A model generated the notes under the pieces. That model ran no database searches. It saw only the letters and a list, made by a program, of their open reading frames with translations, and was not told where the DNA came from. From Nitrososphaerota archaeon (GTDB lineage: Archaea; Thermoproteota; Nitrososphaeria; Nitrososphaerales; UBA183), in assembly GCA_027386095.1 (NCBI GenBank), contig DAHXUN010000010.1:1-64000 (forward strand): a stretch of DNA of 64,000 nucleotides, given 5' to 3'. Position numbers and translations under genes: made by a program. Shown piece by piece: positions 43,507 through 51,622 of this stretch (its first letter is position 1; each line of letters begins with the position of its first letter).

Positions 43507-45204
43507 TCAGCTGAGGTATCTCAGGAAGCCCTTCAGTTTCCTCGTGTTCGCGACGTCCCCCGCCTTCATCCAGGCCCTCCTCGCCACCGTCACCCCGTAC
43601 CCGATGTTGTCCAGCTCCCCCACGGAGTGGGCGTCCGAATCCACGAGCACGGGGACCCCTTCTTCCATGGCCCTCCTCGCCCAGACGTCGTCGAGGTCCA
43701 GCCTCTTAGGTTGCCCGTCCACCTCGAGCATCTTTCCATTCTCCTTCGCCGCCGCTAAGACCTTGCGGAGGTCAATGGGGTTCCCTTCCCTCCTCCCGAT
43801 GAGCCTGTTGGTGGGGTGGCACAGGAAGTCCACGGAGGGGTGGCTCAGGGCGCTGAGCGCCCTCGCGGTCAGCTTGTCGGGGCTCTGGCTGAAGTTCTGG
43901 TGCAGGGACGCCCCGACGATGTCGAACCCGTCGAGGAAGCTCCTGTCAAAGTCGAGGGACCCGTCGCTCTTGATCTCCACCTCGACGCCCTTGAGTATCC
44001 TGAAGGGCGCCAGCTCGCCATTCAGCCTGTCAATCTCCTTCCACTGCCTACGGAACCGCTCTTCGGACAGCCCGTTTGCCACCCTCACCGACATCGAGTG
44101 GTCGGTGACAGCGATGTACTCGTACCCCCTCTCCTTTGCCGCCTTCGCCATCCCTCCCAGGTCGACCGACCCATCGCTCCAGGTCGTGTGCATCTGCAGG
44201 TCCCCCTTGATGTCGTCGAAGGCGACGAGGTCAGGGAGCTCGTCCCTGAGCGAGGCCTCCACCTCCCCCCTGTTCTCTCTCATCTCAGGGGGTATGTACC
44301 GCATCCCGAGCTTGCTGTATACCTCCTCCTCGGTGCCGCCCGCCAGCCTTTTCCCATCCTTGTCGAAGAGGCCGTATTCGTTCAGCTTCCACCCTTTGCC
44401 CATCGCCAGGCTCCTGAGCGCTATGTTGTGGTCCTTCGAGCCGGTGAAGTAGACCAGCGCAGCGCCGTACTCTTCAGGCGCGAACAGCCTGACGTCCACC
44501 TGCACCCCGCTCCCGAGCTTCACGCTCGTCCTCTTTGGGCCCCTCTCAAGGACCTGGTCCGCGCCCGGGCACTCGGCCAAGGCGTCGACCGCCCTCTGGT
44601 CGGTGGAGAGCAGGTCTATGTCCCCGACCGTGCTCTTCCCTCGCCTCAGGCTCCCGGCCATCCTCACTTCGATTCCCAGGGCCCCAAAGTAGGATGCCAG
44701 CTTCTGGAACTCCCCCTCGGCCTCGGGGATGAGCATCCGCTTCTCGAAGCTTGCGAGCTTCTCGATTCCAACCGCGAACGACCCCCTGGCCGTGGGCCCA
44801 AACTCTGAGTCGAGTCTCCCTGACTCCAGGGCTGACTTCAGATCTTCGACGCTCGCTATCCCAAGGTCGTGGGAGAGGTGGTACGCGGTCCTCGGCCCTA
44901 TCCCCTGGATCTTCATGAGCTTCGGCACCCCCGGAGGAACCTTCGCCTTCATCCGCTCCAGGAGCTCGAGCCTCCCTGTCCTGAGGTACTCGTCGATCTT
45001 CCTGGCTATGCCTTCCCCCACATACCGGATGTCCTCCAGTCGCCTCTCCTTCCAGGCTTGCTCGACGTCTTCGTCCATGTTCCTCAAGCTGGCAGCCGCC
45101 CTGTGGTAGGCAATCACCTTGAACCTGTCCTCTCCGGCGGCCTCCACGAGCTCCCCAAGCCTGTCTAGGAGCTCGGCGACCTCGGCATTCCTCAATATGG
45201 TCAT
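43507..45204 (-). CDS. polX: PolX family DNA polymerase with PHP domain
   Basis: This 565-residue family X polymerase has an N-terminal lyase-like helix-hairpin-helix region (IQGIGPRTAYHLSHDLGI, around 100). The nucleotidyltransferase motif is AGSLRRGKSTVGDIDLLST with catalytic Asp-x-Asp. The C-terminal PHP domain contains DLQMHTTWSDGSVDL, AVTDHS and LCHPTNR, a phosphoesterase with 3'-5' exonuclease activity in bacterial PolX. The role is probably base-excision repair gap filling. It is divergent from the Lrp-type gene with a T/A-rich element (45219-45227) between. Confidence 0.93.
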   Translation of the reverse strand: MTILRNAEVAELLDRLGELVEAAGEDRFKVIAYHRAAASLRNMDEDVEQAWKERRLEDIRYVGEGIARKIDEYLRTGRLELLERMKAKVPPGVPKLMKIQGIGPRTAYHLSHDLGIASVEDLKSALESGRLDSEFGPTARGSFAVGIEKLASFEKRMLIPEAEGEFQKLASYFGALGIEVRMAGSLRRGKSTVGDIDLLSTDQRAVDALAECPGADQVLERGPKRTSVKLGSGVQVDVRLFAPEEYGAALVYFTGSKDHNIALRSLAMGKGWKLNEYGLFDKDGKRLAGGTEEEVYSKLGMRYIPPEMRENRGEVEASLRDELPDLVAFDDIKGDLQMHTTWSDGSVDLGGMAKAAKERGYEYIAVTDHSMSVRVANGLSEERFRRQWKEIDRLNGELAPFRILKGVEVEIKSDGSLDFDRSFLDGFDIVGASLHQNFSQSPDKLTARALSALSHPSVDFLCHPTNRLIGRREGNPIDLRKVLAAAKENGKMLEVDGQPKRLDLDDVWARRAMEEGVPVLVDSDAHSVGELDNIGYGVTVARRAWMKAGDVANTRKLKGFLRYLS

Positions 45205-45253
45205 TTGGCGGCGATTCGTTTTTAAAAGCAGTACGGCCGGCCACCTGAAGCGG

Positions 45254-45529
45254 TTGCCAGTATATCAGAGGGCCTTCGTCCTGCTCAAGGTCACCCCCGG
45301 TCACGAGGAAGAAGTCATAGACGAGCTGATGAAGGTCCCAGAAATCGTAGAGACCCACATCGTCCCCGGCGACTGGGACATCCTGGTCGTTCTCAACGCC
45401 CAGAAGGAGGTCCTCGTCCCAAGCGACGAGAAGGTGTACAGGCTTGTCATGAGCAAGATACAGAAGGTCAAGCACATCGAAGACACGAACACGATGGTGT
45501 CTCAGTTCTCGCGAATCAAGAAGGTCTAG
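45254..45529 (+). CDS. stand-alone Lrp/AsnC ligand-binding (RAM) domain protein
   Basis: This 91-residue protein is a lone RAM domain without the helix-turn-helix. YQRAFVLLKVTPGHEEEVI forms strand and helix 1, VETHIVPGDWDILVVL is the central strand pair with the conserved Gly-Asp-x-Asp, and VKHIEDTNTMVSQF is the last strand. Such domains bind amino acids and can associate with Lrp regulators. TTG 45254 is chosen because it lies about 30 nt after the T/A element and starts the domain. It is convergent with the Xaa-Pro peptidase gene (overlap 4 nt). Confidence 0.82.
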   Translation: MPVYQRAFVLLKVTPGHEEEVIDELMKVPEIVETHIVPGDWDILVVLNAQKEVLVPSDEKVYRLVMSKIQKVKHIEDTNTMVSQFSRIKKV

Positions 45530-46635
45530 CTCCACCAGCCGTATTCCTTGGGGACGTCGGTGATTCCCACTCCTGTCCTGCCCTCAATCAGGAGGTCGTC
45601 CTCTATCCTGACCCCGAGCTTCCCCCTGATGTAGGCTCCAGGCTCTATCGTGAAGCACATGCCAGGGCCCAGCCTCTCCCCCCCACCCTCGACTATGTAG
45701 GGCGCTTCGTGGATCTCCAGCCCTAGCCCATGCCCCGTCCTGTGGAAGAAATACCTTCCCAACCCTGCCCCCTCGAGCACCCCCCTGGCGGCAGCGTCGA
45801 CATCCCCGACCTTCGCGCCCGCCCTCGACTCGGCCACGGCAGCCTCCTGGGCTTCGAGGACCTTGGAGTACACCTTCTCGACGTCCAATGATCGTCCAAT
45901 GCAGAACGTCCTGGTGATGTCAGCGTAGTATCCGCCGTAGGTCGAACCCACGTCCACCACTATGCTCTCTCCCCGTTGGACCTTCCTGCCAGAGGGGAGG
46001 TGATGCGGGTCCGCCGCCGTCCGGCCAGCCTGGACAAGCATGTCGTCGACCCTCTCGGCTCCCTCGGCGTAGATCGCATCCGTCATCGCCCTGGACAGCT
46101 CGAGCTCAGTGGTCCCCTCTTTGATGAGCTCAGGGAACCTCCTGAACGCCTTGCTCAACGTTTCCCCTGACTTCTTCAGGAGCCTGACTTCAACCTCGTC
46201 CTTGGACTCCCTCATCCCCTGGAGGACGGGCTCGGCGTCGGCGAGCTTCAGGCGTGCGACCTTCGCCAGCCTGTTCACGTACTGGAACGGCGCCCTGCCC
46301 TCTACGCCCCAGGTTCCCTCCACCCCGGCGCTCCTCACCGCCTGGCTGATGGCCCCCCCGGGCCCCTCCGAGTCTGTCCACGCATGGACCCCGATGGCGA
46401 CCGGCAAGCTCCGGTATGGCCCAGACTCCAGGGCTGGCGCCACCAGCTGCGGCTCGCCTGACAAAGGGATGAGCAGCACGAACGGGCGCTCCAGCATGAG
46501 GGATGTGCCACTGGTCAGGTAGCGCATGTTCGGCCCGGGTACTACGACCGCTCCCTTCAGCCCTCGCTTGGCGAGCCCCTCCCTGAGCCGCTTCATCCTG
46601 GCTGCGTAGAGGGCTTCAGGTCTCATACTCGGCAT
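45526..46635 (-). CDS. Xaa-Pro peptidase (M24 family)
   Basis: This 369-residue metallopeptidase of the prolidase/aminopeptidase P type has metal ligands in VVDVGSTYGGYYADITRTF (two Asp), HRTGHGLGLEIHE (His), MCFTIEPGAY (Glu) and VRIEDDLLI (Glu). The N-terminal creatinase-like domain begins AARMKRLREGLAKRGL. It would release proline from peptides. ATG 46635 abuts an 18-bp palindrome, with a TATA-like element (minus catattaac, 46653-46661) about 22 nt upstream. It is divergent from proline dehydrogenase. Confidence 0.92.
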   Translation of the reverse strand: MPSMRPEALYAARMKRLREGLAKRGLKGAVVVPGPNMRYLTSGTSLMLERPFVLLIPLSGEPQLVAPALESGPYRSLPVAIGVHAWTDSEGPGGAISQAVRSAGVEGTWGVEGRAPFQYVNRLAKVARLKLADAEPVLQGMRESKDEVEVRLLKKSGETLSKAFRRFPELIKEGTTELELSRAMTDAIYAEGAERVDDMLVQAGRTAADPHHLPSGRKVQRGESIVVDVGSTYGGYYADITRTFCIGRSLDVEKVYSKVLEAQEAAVAESRAGAKVGDVDAAARGVLEGAGLGRYFFHRTGHGLGLEIHEAPYIVEGGGERLGPGMCFTIEPGAYIRGKLGVRIEDDLLIEGRTGVGITDVPKEYGWWS

Positions 46636-46653
46636 CGGTGCACATGTGCACCG
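46636..46653. repeat. 18-bp perfect palindrome, candidate operator
   Basis: The sequence cggtgcacatgtgcaccg equals its own reverse complement. It lies between two divergent genes, directly against the start codon of the Xaa-Pro peptidase gene and between that gene's TATA box and start, so it spans the transcription start. It is a candidate site for a dimeric regulator. Confidence 0.75.
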
Positions 46654-46658
46654 TTAAT

Positions 46659-47531
46659 ATGTGGTTCCTTAGGCGCAGGGACGCCTTGGGGGTGAAGGAG
46701 AAGGTCGTCCTGCCGATGGCGAAGAGGTGGATTTCAGGGGCAGACCTGAGCGCTGCGATGGACGACGCAAAGGGGGCGAACTCCAGGGGGATGGGGGTGG
46801 TCGTAAACTTCCTCGGAGAGGAGATCATGGACCCGGCGACAGCTGACGCCCAGGTTGAAGAGTATCTCAGGCTTCAGCAGGCGTTGGCCGACGGCGGGGT
46901 CAGAGGGTTCGCCTCGGTCAAGCTGACGCAGCTGGGGATGGGAGCGGACGACGAGGCGATGCGGAGGAGGTTCGACAGGATAATGGCCAACGCGGAGAAG
47001 TTGTCGCAGCTCCTTTGGGTAGACATGGAAGGTTCCGCGTTCACGGAGAAGACGGTCGCCGCCTACCTCGACGCCCACGGTCGCCATCCGAGACTCGGCG
47101 TGGCAATCCAGGCCTATGCCAGGCGCAGCGAGTCAGACGTGAATGCGATACTGGACCAAGGAGGGATGGTGAGGCTGGTCAAGGGGGCCTACAGGGAGGG
47201 CCCAGACTTCGTCTTCCCCACCAAGCCGGAGATAAACAAGAACTTCGAGAAACTGATGGCGTCTCTCTTCGAGAGGGGGGACGGGTTCGCCATCGCCACC
47301 CACGACGGGGCTCTCGTAGAGCGCGCCAAGGCCCTGGCAGAGTCCAGCCACGCGAAGTTCCGTTTTGAGTTCCTCAAGGGCATCAGGGACGATCTCAAGG
47401 GCGACCTCGTGAAATCAGGATACGTGGTCTCCGAATACCTCCCCTATGGGGACAGGTGGTGGGCCTACTCAAAGCGGAGGATACGGGAGCACCCGAGCAA
47501 CATCTGGCTCATCCTCCGCTCCGTGCTCTAG
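46659..47531 (+). CDS. proline dehydrogenase
   Basis: This protein of about 290 residues oxidises proline to pyrroline-5-carboxylate using FAD, feeding electrons to quinone. ProDH TIM-barrel motifs: FASVKLTQLG (around 88), LWVDMEGSAFTEKTV, VAIQAYARRSESD, GGMVRLVKGAYREGPDF (around 178) and FAIATHDG. FEFLKGIR and the C-terminal YLPYGDRWWAYSKRRIREHP hold the paired Arg of the substrate site. The start is uncertain: ATG 46659, GTG 46692 and ATG 46716 all fit. No P5C dehydrogenase is in the window. Confidence 0.9.
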   Translation: MWFLRRRDALGVKEKVVLPMAKRWISGADLSAAMDDAKGANSRGMGVVVNFLGEEIMDPATADAQVEEYLRLQQALADGGVRGFASVKLTQLGMGADDEAMRRRFDRIMANAEKLSQLLWVDMEGSAFTEKTVAAYLDAHGRHPRLGVAIQAYARRSESDVNAILDQGGMVRLVKGAYREGPDFVFPTKPEINKNFEKLMASLFERGDGFAIATHDGALVERAKALAESSHAKFRFEFLKGIRDDLKGDLVKSGYVVSEYLPYGDRWWAYSKRRIREHPSNIWLILRSVL

Positions 47532-47631
47532 GGCCCGCTTCGGCGGTAGCCTCCTTTGATTACTGGCTCAACTAACATAGACTACGCCCGCAAAATACCG
47601 GACGGGGCCTGAACACGGCAGGTCAGACAAA

Positions 47632-47808
47632 ATGGCCGAATATCAAAAGGGGCAAGTCTGGGGAGCCCTCCGCAAGGCGTGGAAGGGCTACCGCATAGCT
47701 AAGGTCCAGGGCGACAACGCCCGGATGAGGGAGTATGCCACGCGCATCAAGACCCTCCAGGGCCAGCTCGGCGTCCCTCAGGCGAGCTTTCCGAACCTCG
47801 GAATATAG
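47632..47808 (+). CDS. 58-residue hypothetical protein
   Basis: This ORF of 58 codons starts AEYQKGQVWGALRKAWKGYR, continues with IAKVQGDNARMREYATRIKT and ends QLGVPQASFPNLGI. It looks like a basic helical hairpin: a tryptophan-containing helix, a turn (QGDNA), then a second amphipathic helix. Codon use is normal for the window. It is followed at once by a hairpin plus T-run terminator that overlaps the stop codon, which supports a transcribed gene. Function is unknown. Confidence 0.65.
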   Translation: MAEYQKGQVWGALRKAWKGYRIAKVQGDNARMREYATRIKTLQGQLGVPQASFPNLGI

Positions 47809-47835
47809 AGGAGCTCTGCTCCTCTTTCCTTTTTT
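47807..47835 (+). terminator. hairpin plus T-run
   Basis: An 8-bp perfect stem (agaggagc/gctcctct) with a three-base loop is followed by ttcctttttt. It overlaps the stop codon of the 58-residue gene and precedes the convergent ArsR gene. Confidence 0.7.
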
Positions 47836-47837
47836 AC

Positions 47838-48506
47838 TTAGTCAGTGGCTCCTATTTCTCTTTCCATCTCTTCCAGTATGCCGCCGACCACCTGCTTCTG
47901 CAAGCCAAGCGAGGCGCATATGGTTCCAACTCCGTCCCCCTCCTCCCTCACGAGGTACCTGAGGACCCTCTTTCGGTCGGCCATGGAGAGCGAAGTGCCT
48001 ATCCGCGCGGCCTCCCTCAGGGCAAGGCTCCGGATGTAGAGCAGGACCGCCCTCTCCTCCTCCATCTCTTTCAGCTTCCTGTCAACTTCTGCCACCACAT
48101 GGGTGAGCGGGCGAATGCGCGACGCGCCGTCGGGGTATCGCAGAACCTCACTGATCTGAGTCATCACCTGGGCGTGGTCATCGGCCTCATCGACCCCCGG
48201 CAGCGCCCCGAATGAGAAGATCCTCGTCCTGAACAAGTTGGGGGCCAGGTCTACGGTGACCGAGAAACTGCTCTTCAGCAGGTATTCCTTTCTCTGCGGG
48301 CCCCTGGGGCTGTCCTGCGAGACGTTCCTCACCAGGCCAGCCTTCTCCATCGTAGTCAGGTGCTTCGCCACGAGCTGCTGGCTGATCTTCAACTCCTTCG
48401 ACAGCTGGAGCTGGTAGTTGGGCTCTTCGCTGATCCTGGATATTATCCTCCTGCGAATCGGGTTCTCCATGGTCCCAAGGACGGCATCGAGTTCGGCCTG
48501 ACTCAT
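47838..48506 (-). CDS. ArsR-type winged-helix transcriptional regulator
   Basis: This 222-residue protein has an N-terminal ArsR-like winged helix: ENPIRRRIISRISEEPNYQL, then the recognition helix LKISQQLVAKHLTTMEKAGL and the wing PQRKEYLLK. A middle region (FRTRIFSFGALP) and a C-terminal helical half, including KLKEMEEERAVLLYIRSLA, follow. This architecture is common in Thaumarchaeota and related archaea. It is divergent from gamma-glutamyltransferase across about 115 nt holding a TATA-like element for each, so it may control that gene. Confidence 0.87.
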   Translation of the reverse strand: MSQAELDAVLGTMENPIRRRIISRISEEPNYQLQLSKELKISQQLVAKHLTTMEKAGLVRNVSQDSPRGPQRKEYLLKSSFSVTVDLAPNLFRTRIFSFGALPGVDEADDHAQVMTQISEVLRYPDGASRIRPLTHVVAEVDRKLKEMEEERAVLLYIRSLALREAARIGTSLSMADRKRVLRYLVREEGDGVGTICASLGLQKQVVGGILEEMEREIGATD

Positions 48507-48621
48507 CGGTTATCGACCAACGGTTGTATACGCCCTGTTTGTTCTATAAATAGGTTCCCGCACACTCCCTTGCGTTGAGCTTGTCCGCTGGGGCTCGGAC
48601 ATGGGGCGTCGAGGAGTCGGT

Positions 48622-50130
48622 ATGGCGCTAAGCAGGACCCTGATAGGCGAGCGCGCGGCCGTCGCGAGCGAGCAGCCCCTCGCGTCGATGGTGGGCTACG
48701 ACGTGCTCCGCAAGGGCGGGAACGCCTTCGACGCCGCCGCAGCGACGAGTTTCGCCCTCGCCGTGACCTTCCATCCTGCTGGAGGGCTGGGAGGCGACTA
48801 CTTCGGCATGCTCTACGAGGCGAAGACAGGCAAGGTGCACTGCCTGAATGCCAGCGGCTGGTCTCCTTCAGGGCTCACGCTCGAACTGATCAGGGAGAAG
48901 GCGGGCGGGAAGGTCCCCCTCTACGGCCCTCTGACTTGCGTCGTTCCTGGGCTGGCCGCGGGAGTTTGGGAGATGCACAGGAGATTCGGGTCCCTCGAGT
49001 TCAAGGAGCTTCTCGAGCCCGCCGTCAGGCTCGCCGCCGAAGGGTTCCCGATAGGCGGAGCCATGTGCAGGTCCATAGAGGGGACCTACTCCGGTCTCAC
49101 TGATGACGCGAAGGAGGTGTTCGCCCCAGGCGGCAGGGTACCGGTCCCGGGCGAGCGCGTCAGGCAGGGAGCGCTCGCGAGGGTGATAGCGGAGGTGGCT
49201 GAAGGCGGTCCATCCGCGTTCTACTCCGGCCGGCCCGCAGAGGAGATCGCCTCGACCCTGGTGTCCCTCGGCGTCCCCTGCAGCAAGAGCGACTTCTCAG
49301 ACTTCAGGCCCGAGTGGGTCGACCCACTGAAGCTGGACTACCGAGGCACCACGGTCTACGAGGTCCCTCCCAACAGCATGGGCGCCACCAGCCTGCTGAT
49401 CCTGAAGCAACTAACCGAGTCCGACCTCTCTGCTGTTGGCCCGCTCTCGCGGGAGAGGATCGATAAGACCATGCGGGCGGTCCTCGTCGCCTACGCCCGG
49501 CGCGACGAGATGCTCGGCGACCCGCGCTTCGGGGCCATCGACATGGAGGCGTTCATGTCGACCAGGAGCGGGACGCACCCTACAGGAGGGACAGTGAGGA
49601 AGGGTGACACCACTGCCTTCTCGATAGCAGACCCCGAGGGCAACATCGTCTCCGGGATCCAGAGCCTGTTCCACCACTTCGGGTCTAGAGTGTTCGTCAA
49701 GGAGTGCGGCATAGCGCTGAACAACAGGGCGTCGGCCTTCCGCACCGAGGGGCCGAACAAGGTCGAACCGCGCAAGCGGCCGCTGCACACCCTCTCCTCA
49801 CTCATCCTCGAGCGGCAGGGGCGCCCTTACCTCGCCATCGGCGCCAGCGGCGCGGACTACCGTCCGCTGCAGCACGCGCTCTTCGTGACGAACTCCGTGG
49901 ACTACTCCATGCCAGCCGAAAAGAACGTAGCGCATCCGAGGTTCCTCTGGGGAGGCGGGCGGAACCTGCTGGTCGAGGCCGGCTACGAGCTCCCCCCGGG
50001 CAGCGACTACGACATCGAGAGCCTTCCCATGCCAGGGCGGACCGGCGTCTGCCAGGCGGTCGAGGTGTCAGAAGGGTACAGGAAGGCCGTGTGCGACGTC
50101 CGCGGAGACGGCACACCCGCTGGGTTCTAG
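48622..50130 (+). CDS. gamma-glutamyltransferase family protein
   Basis: This Ntn-hydrolase of 502 residues (509 from ATG 48601) cleaves gamma-glutamyl compounds. It has GYDVLRKGGNAFDAAAATSF, FHPAGGLGGDYFGM and the autoprocessing/catalytic Thr in KGDTTAFSIADPEGN (around 330). Near the C-terminus is the small-subunit GASGADYRPLQHALF. ATG 48622 is favoured by a gaggag Shine-Dalgarno 5 nt upstream. No signal peptide is seen, so it is probably cytoplasmic, unlike bacterial periplasmic homologues. Confidence 0.92.
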   Translation: MALSRTLIGERAAVASEQPLASMVGYDVLRKGGNAFDAAAATSFALAVTFHPAGGLGGDYFGMLYEAKTGKVHCLNASGWSPSGLTLELIREKAGGKVPLYGPLTCVVPGLAAGVWEMHRRFGSLEFKELLEPAVRLAAEGFPIGGAMCRSIEGTYSGLTDDAKEVFAPGGRVPVPGERVRQGALARVIAEVAEGGPSAFYSGRPAEEIASTLVSLGVPCSKSDFSDFRPEWVDPLKLDYRGTTVYEVPPNSMGATSLLILKQLTESDLSAVGPLSRERIDKTMRAVLVAYARRDEMLGDPRFGAIDMEAFMSTRSGTHPTGGTVRKGDTTAFSIADPEGNIVSGIQSLFHHFGSRVFVKECGIALNNRASAFRTEGPNKVEPRKRPLHTLSSLILERQGRPYLAIGASGADYRPLQHALFVTNSVDYSMPAEKNVAHPRFLWGGGRNLLVEAGYELPPGSDYDIESLPMPGRTGVCQAVEVSEGYRKAVCDVRGDGTPAGF

Positions 50131-50178
50131 ACGTCCCGAGCTACAAGAAGAAGGTCGAGGGTGGGCTGAATCTTGGCT

Positions 50179-50967
50179 CTAGGATGTGTTCGAAGACGAG
50201 CTCTCGGACTCCGTTACCGTGGTCTCCACGGTCTGGGTGCTCTTGGCCCCTGAGCTGACTGCGGTCACTTGAATCACGGGCCTGAGGACAGCCGCCTGTC
50301 CGGGGCTGACGTGGATAGTCCCTGGCGAGATGTTCAGGGTGAGGTCCGTCGCTCCGCTGGATTGGATGGTGAAGCGCACATTGACCATCAGCTTCCCGCT
50401 GGCTACTACCCTGAGCTGGGTCGACGTCCCGTTGGTCCAGAAAGCCTTGGCTCCTGTGATGTGGAAGATGATGCCTGTCACGTTCCCAGAGGGCACCTTG
50501 GTGGTCCCGAGTAGGATCGAACTGCCCTGGAGCTTCGTGAGGTTGACGTTGGTCCCGACGCTCGCAGACACGTTGTAGACATATCTGTTCACGAACGCGG
50601 CCGCGGTGGAGGAGCTGGTGGCGGACGACGCGGAGCTCGATACCGATGAGGCAGAGCTGACAGACGTGGCAGTGCTCGTAGTCGTACTTGTGCTGCTGGA
50701 GCTGGAGGTGTCTGTGGTCGCCTGGGCGGTGGTGGCCGCCGTGACGTTCGAAGAATACTTGATGGTGACGCTCGTCACGTTGACGAGGAGATACTTGAGG
50801 CTGGGGCTGGCGGGCGGGGGGTCCGAGAGGTAGATGTTCAAAGTCCCAGATCCAGGCCCGGCCTGTGAGCTGTTCGAAAGGCTCGGAAGGTAGACCGTGT
50901 ACGCATATGCCGACAACCCGATGATCGCCAACAACGCCAGAGTCGAAACCGCTATGACTTTATTCAA
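50179..50967 (-). CDS. DUF4382 exported or anchored protein with Ser/Thr linker
   Basis: This 262-residue protein has an N-terminal membrane anchor or signal (VIAVSTLALLAIIGLSAYAY). A DUF4382-like beta domain follows (GTLNIYLSDPPPASPSLKYL, LVNVTSVTIKYS), interrupted by a Ser/Thr/Ala-only linker of about 45 residues around residue 90, probably glycosylated. The domain then continues (VPSGNVTGIIFHITGA). TTG 50967 is used because longer versions would run into the tRNA-Arg gene. It is likely a surface protein. Confidence 0.78.
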   Translation of the reverse strand: MNKVIAVSTLALLAIIGLSAYAYTVYLPSLSNSSQAGPGSGTLNIYLSDPPPASPSLKYLLVNVTSVTIKYSSNVTAATTAQATTDTSSSSSTSTTTSTATSVSSASSVSSSASSATSSSTAAAFVNRYVYNVSASVGTNVNLTKLQGSSILLGTTKVPSGNVTGIIFHITGAKAFWTNGTSTQLRVVASGKLMVNVRFTIQSSGATDLTLNISPGTIHVSPGQAAVLRPVIQVTAVSSGAKSTQTVETTVTESESSSSNTS

Positions 50968-51039
50968 TTCGCAAGGCTGCGTTCTTCGCTGACGAAATAA
51001 ACCTATGTTGTTGAACGGCACCAGAAAATCGGTTGAAGA

Positions 51040-51128
51040 CGGGCCCGGTGCGATTTGAACGCACGACCTACAGCTCGCTCCACGGCGTGTAGGAGGCTGC
51101 CGCGCTATCCGTACTGCGCTACGGGCCC
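51040..51128 (-). tRNA. tRNA-Arg (CCT) with canonical anticodon-loop intron
   Basis: On the minus strand, acceptor GGGCCCG/CGGGCCC, D-stem GCGC/GCGC, T-stem GTGCG/CGCAC and anticodon stem GCAGC/GCTGT pair. The loop starts CTCCTA (anticodon CCT), then a 14-nt intron between positions 37 and 38, then A38. The D-loop is normal (10 nt). CCA is not encoded. Confidence 0.95.
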
Positions 51129-51169
51129 AGCCAGGGCCCGAAAAGAACCATGATATTACCTGTTCCTGT

Positions 51170-51622
51170 TCACTCTGCCAGGTCGAACTCCAGCTCAAGC
51201 TCTCCCCGGGAGTGCCTGAACCTGGGCTTACCGAGGCTGATCCCCCCAATCCGCAGGGTGCTGTCGACGTGGGGCTCGTTGCAGCAGTTGATGTTCCAGT
51301 CAGGTATCCTCACTATCTTCAGCAGCGTCACCTCAGGTGGGACGGGGAAGAGGTCGTAGATCGCGTCCCCGAAGTGCCCCTCAGCTTCCTGGCGCTCCAT
51401 CTCGAACTCCAGCACCTCGGCCCCTGCGGCAATCTCCTCGTTGGCGAGCCGTTCTATCGCTGACAGCTCCTCGCCGGTAGGCTCCCTGTCGAACTTGACC
51501 GTCAGCCTCCCGTGCCTCTCCGAGACGTGCACCGACGCCGTCCACTTCGCGCCCAGCACCCTCTGGACCGCCCCCTTGAGGACGTGAACGGCGGAGTGGG
51601 TCTTGAGCTCTTCTGCGCTCAA
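51170..51622 (-). CDS. AlaX-like alanyl-tRNA editing domain protein
   Basis: This 150-residue free-standing editing domain is related to the C-terminal part of alanyl-tRNA synthetase. It removes wrongly attached Ser or Gly from tRNA-Ala. The zinc/catalytic motifs are THSAVHVLKGAV (His-x3-His, around residue 8) and WNINCCNEPHVDSTLRIGG (Cys and His, around 108). It is short for AlaX, lacking the N-terminal glycine-rich part, as in AlaX-S. It starts directly next to the stop of the upstream GGR-like gene. Confidence 0.88.
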   Translation of the reverse strand: MSAEELKTHSAVHVLKGAVQRVLGAKWTASVHVSERHGRLTVKFDREPTGEELSAIERLANEEIAAGAEVLEFEMERQEAEGHFGDAIYDLFPVPPEVTLLKIVRIPDWNINCCNEPHVDSTLRIGGISLGKPRFRHSRGELELEFDLAE

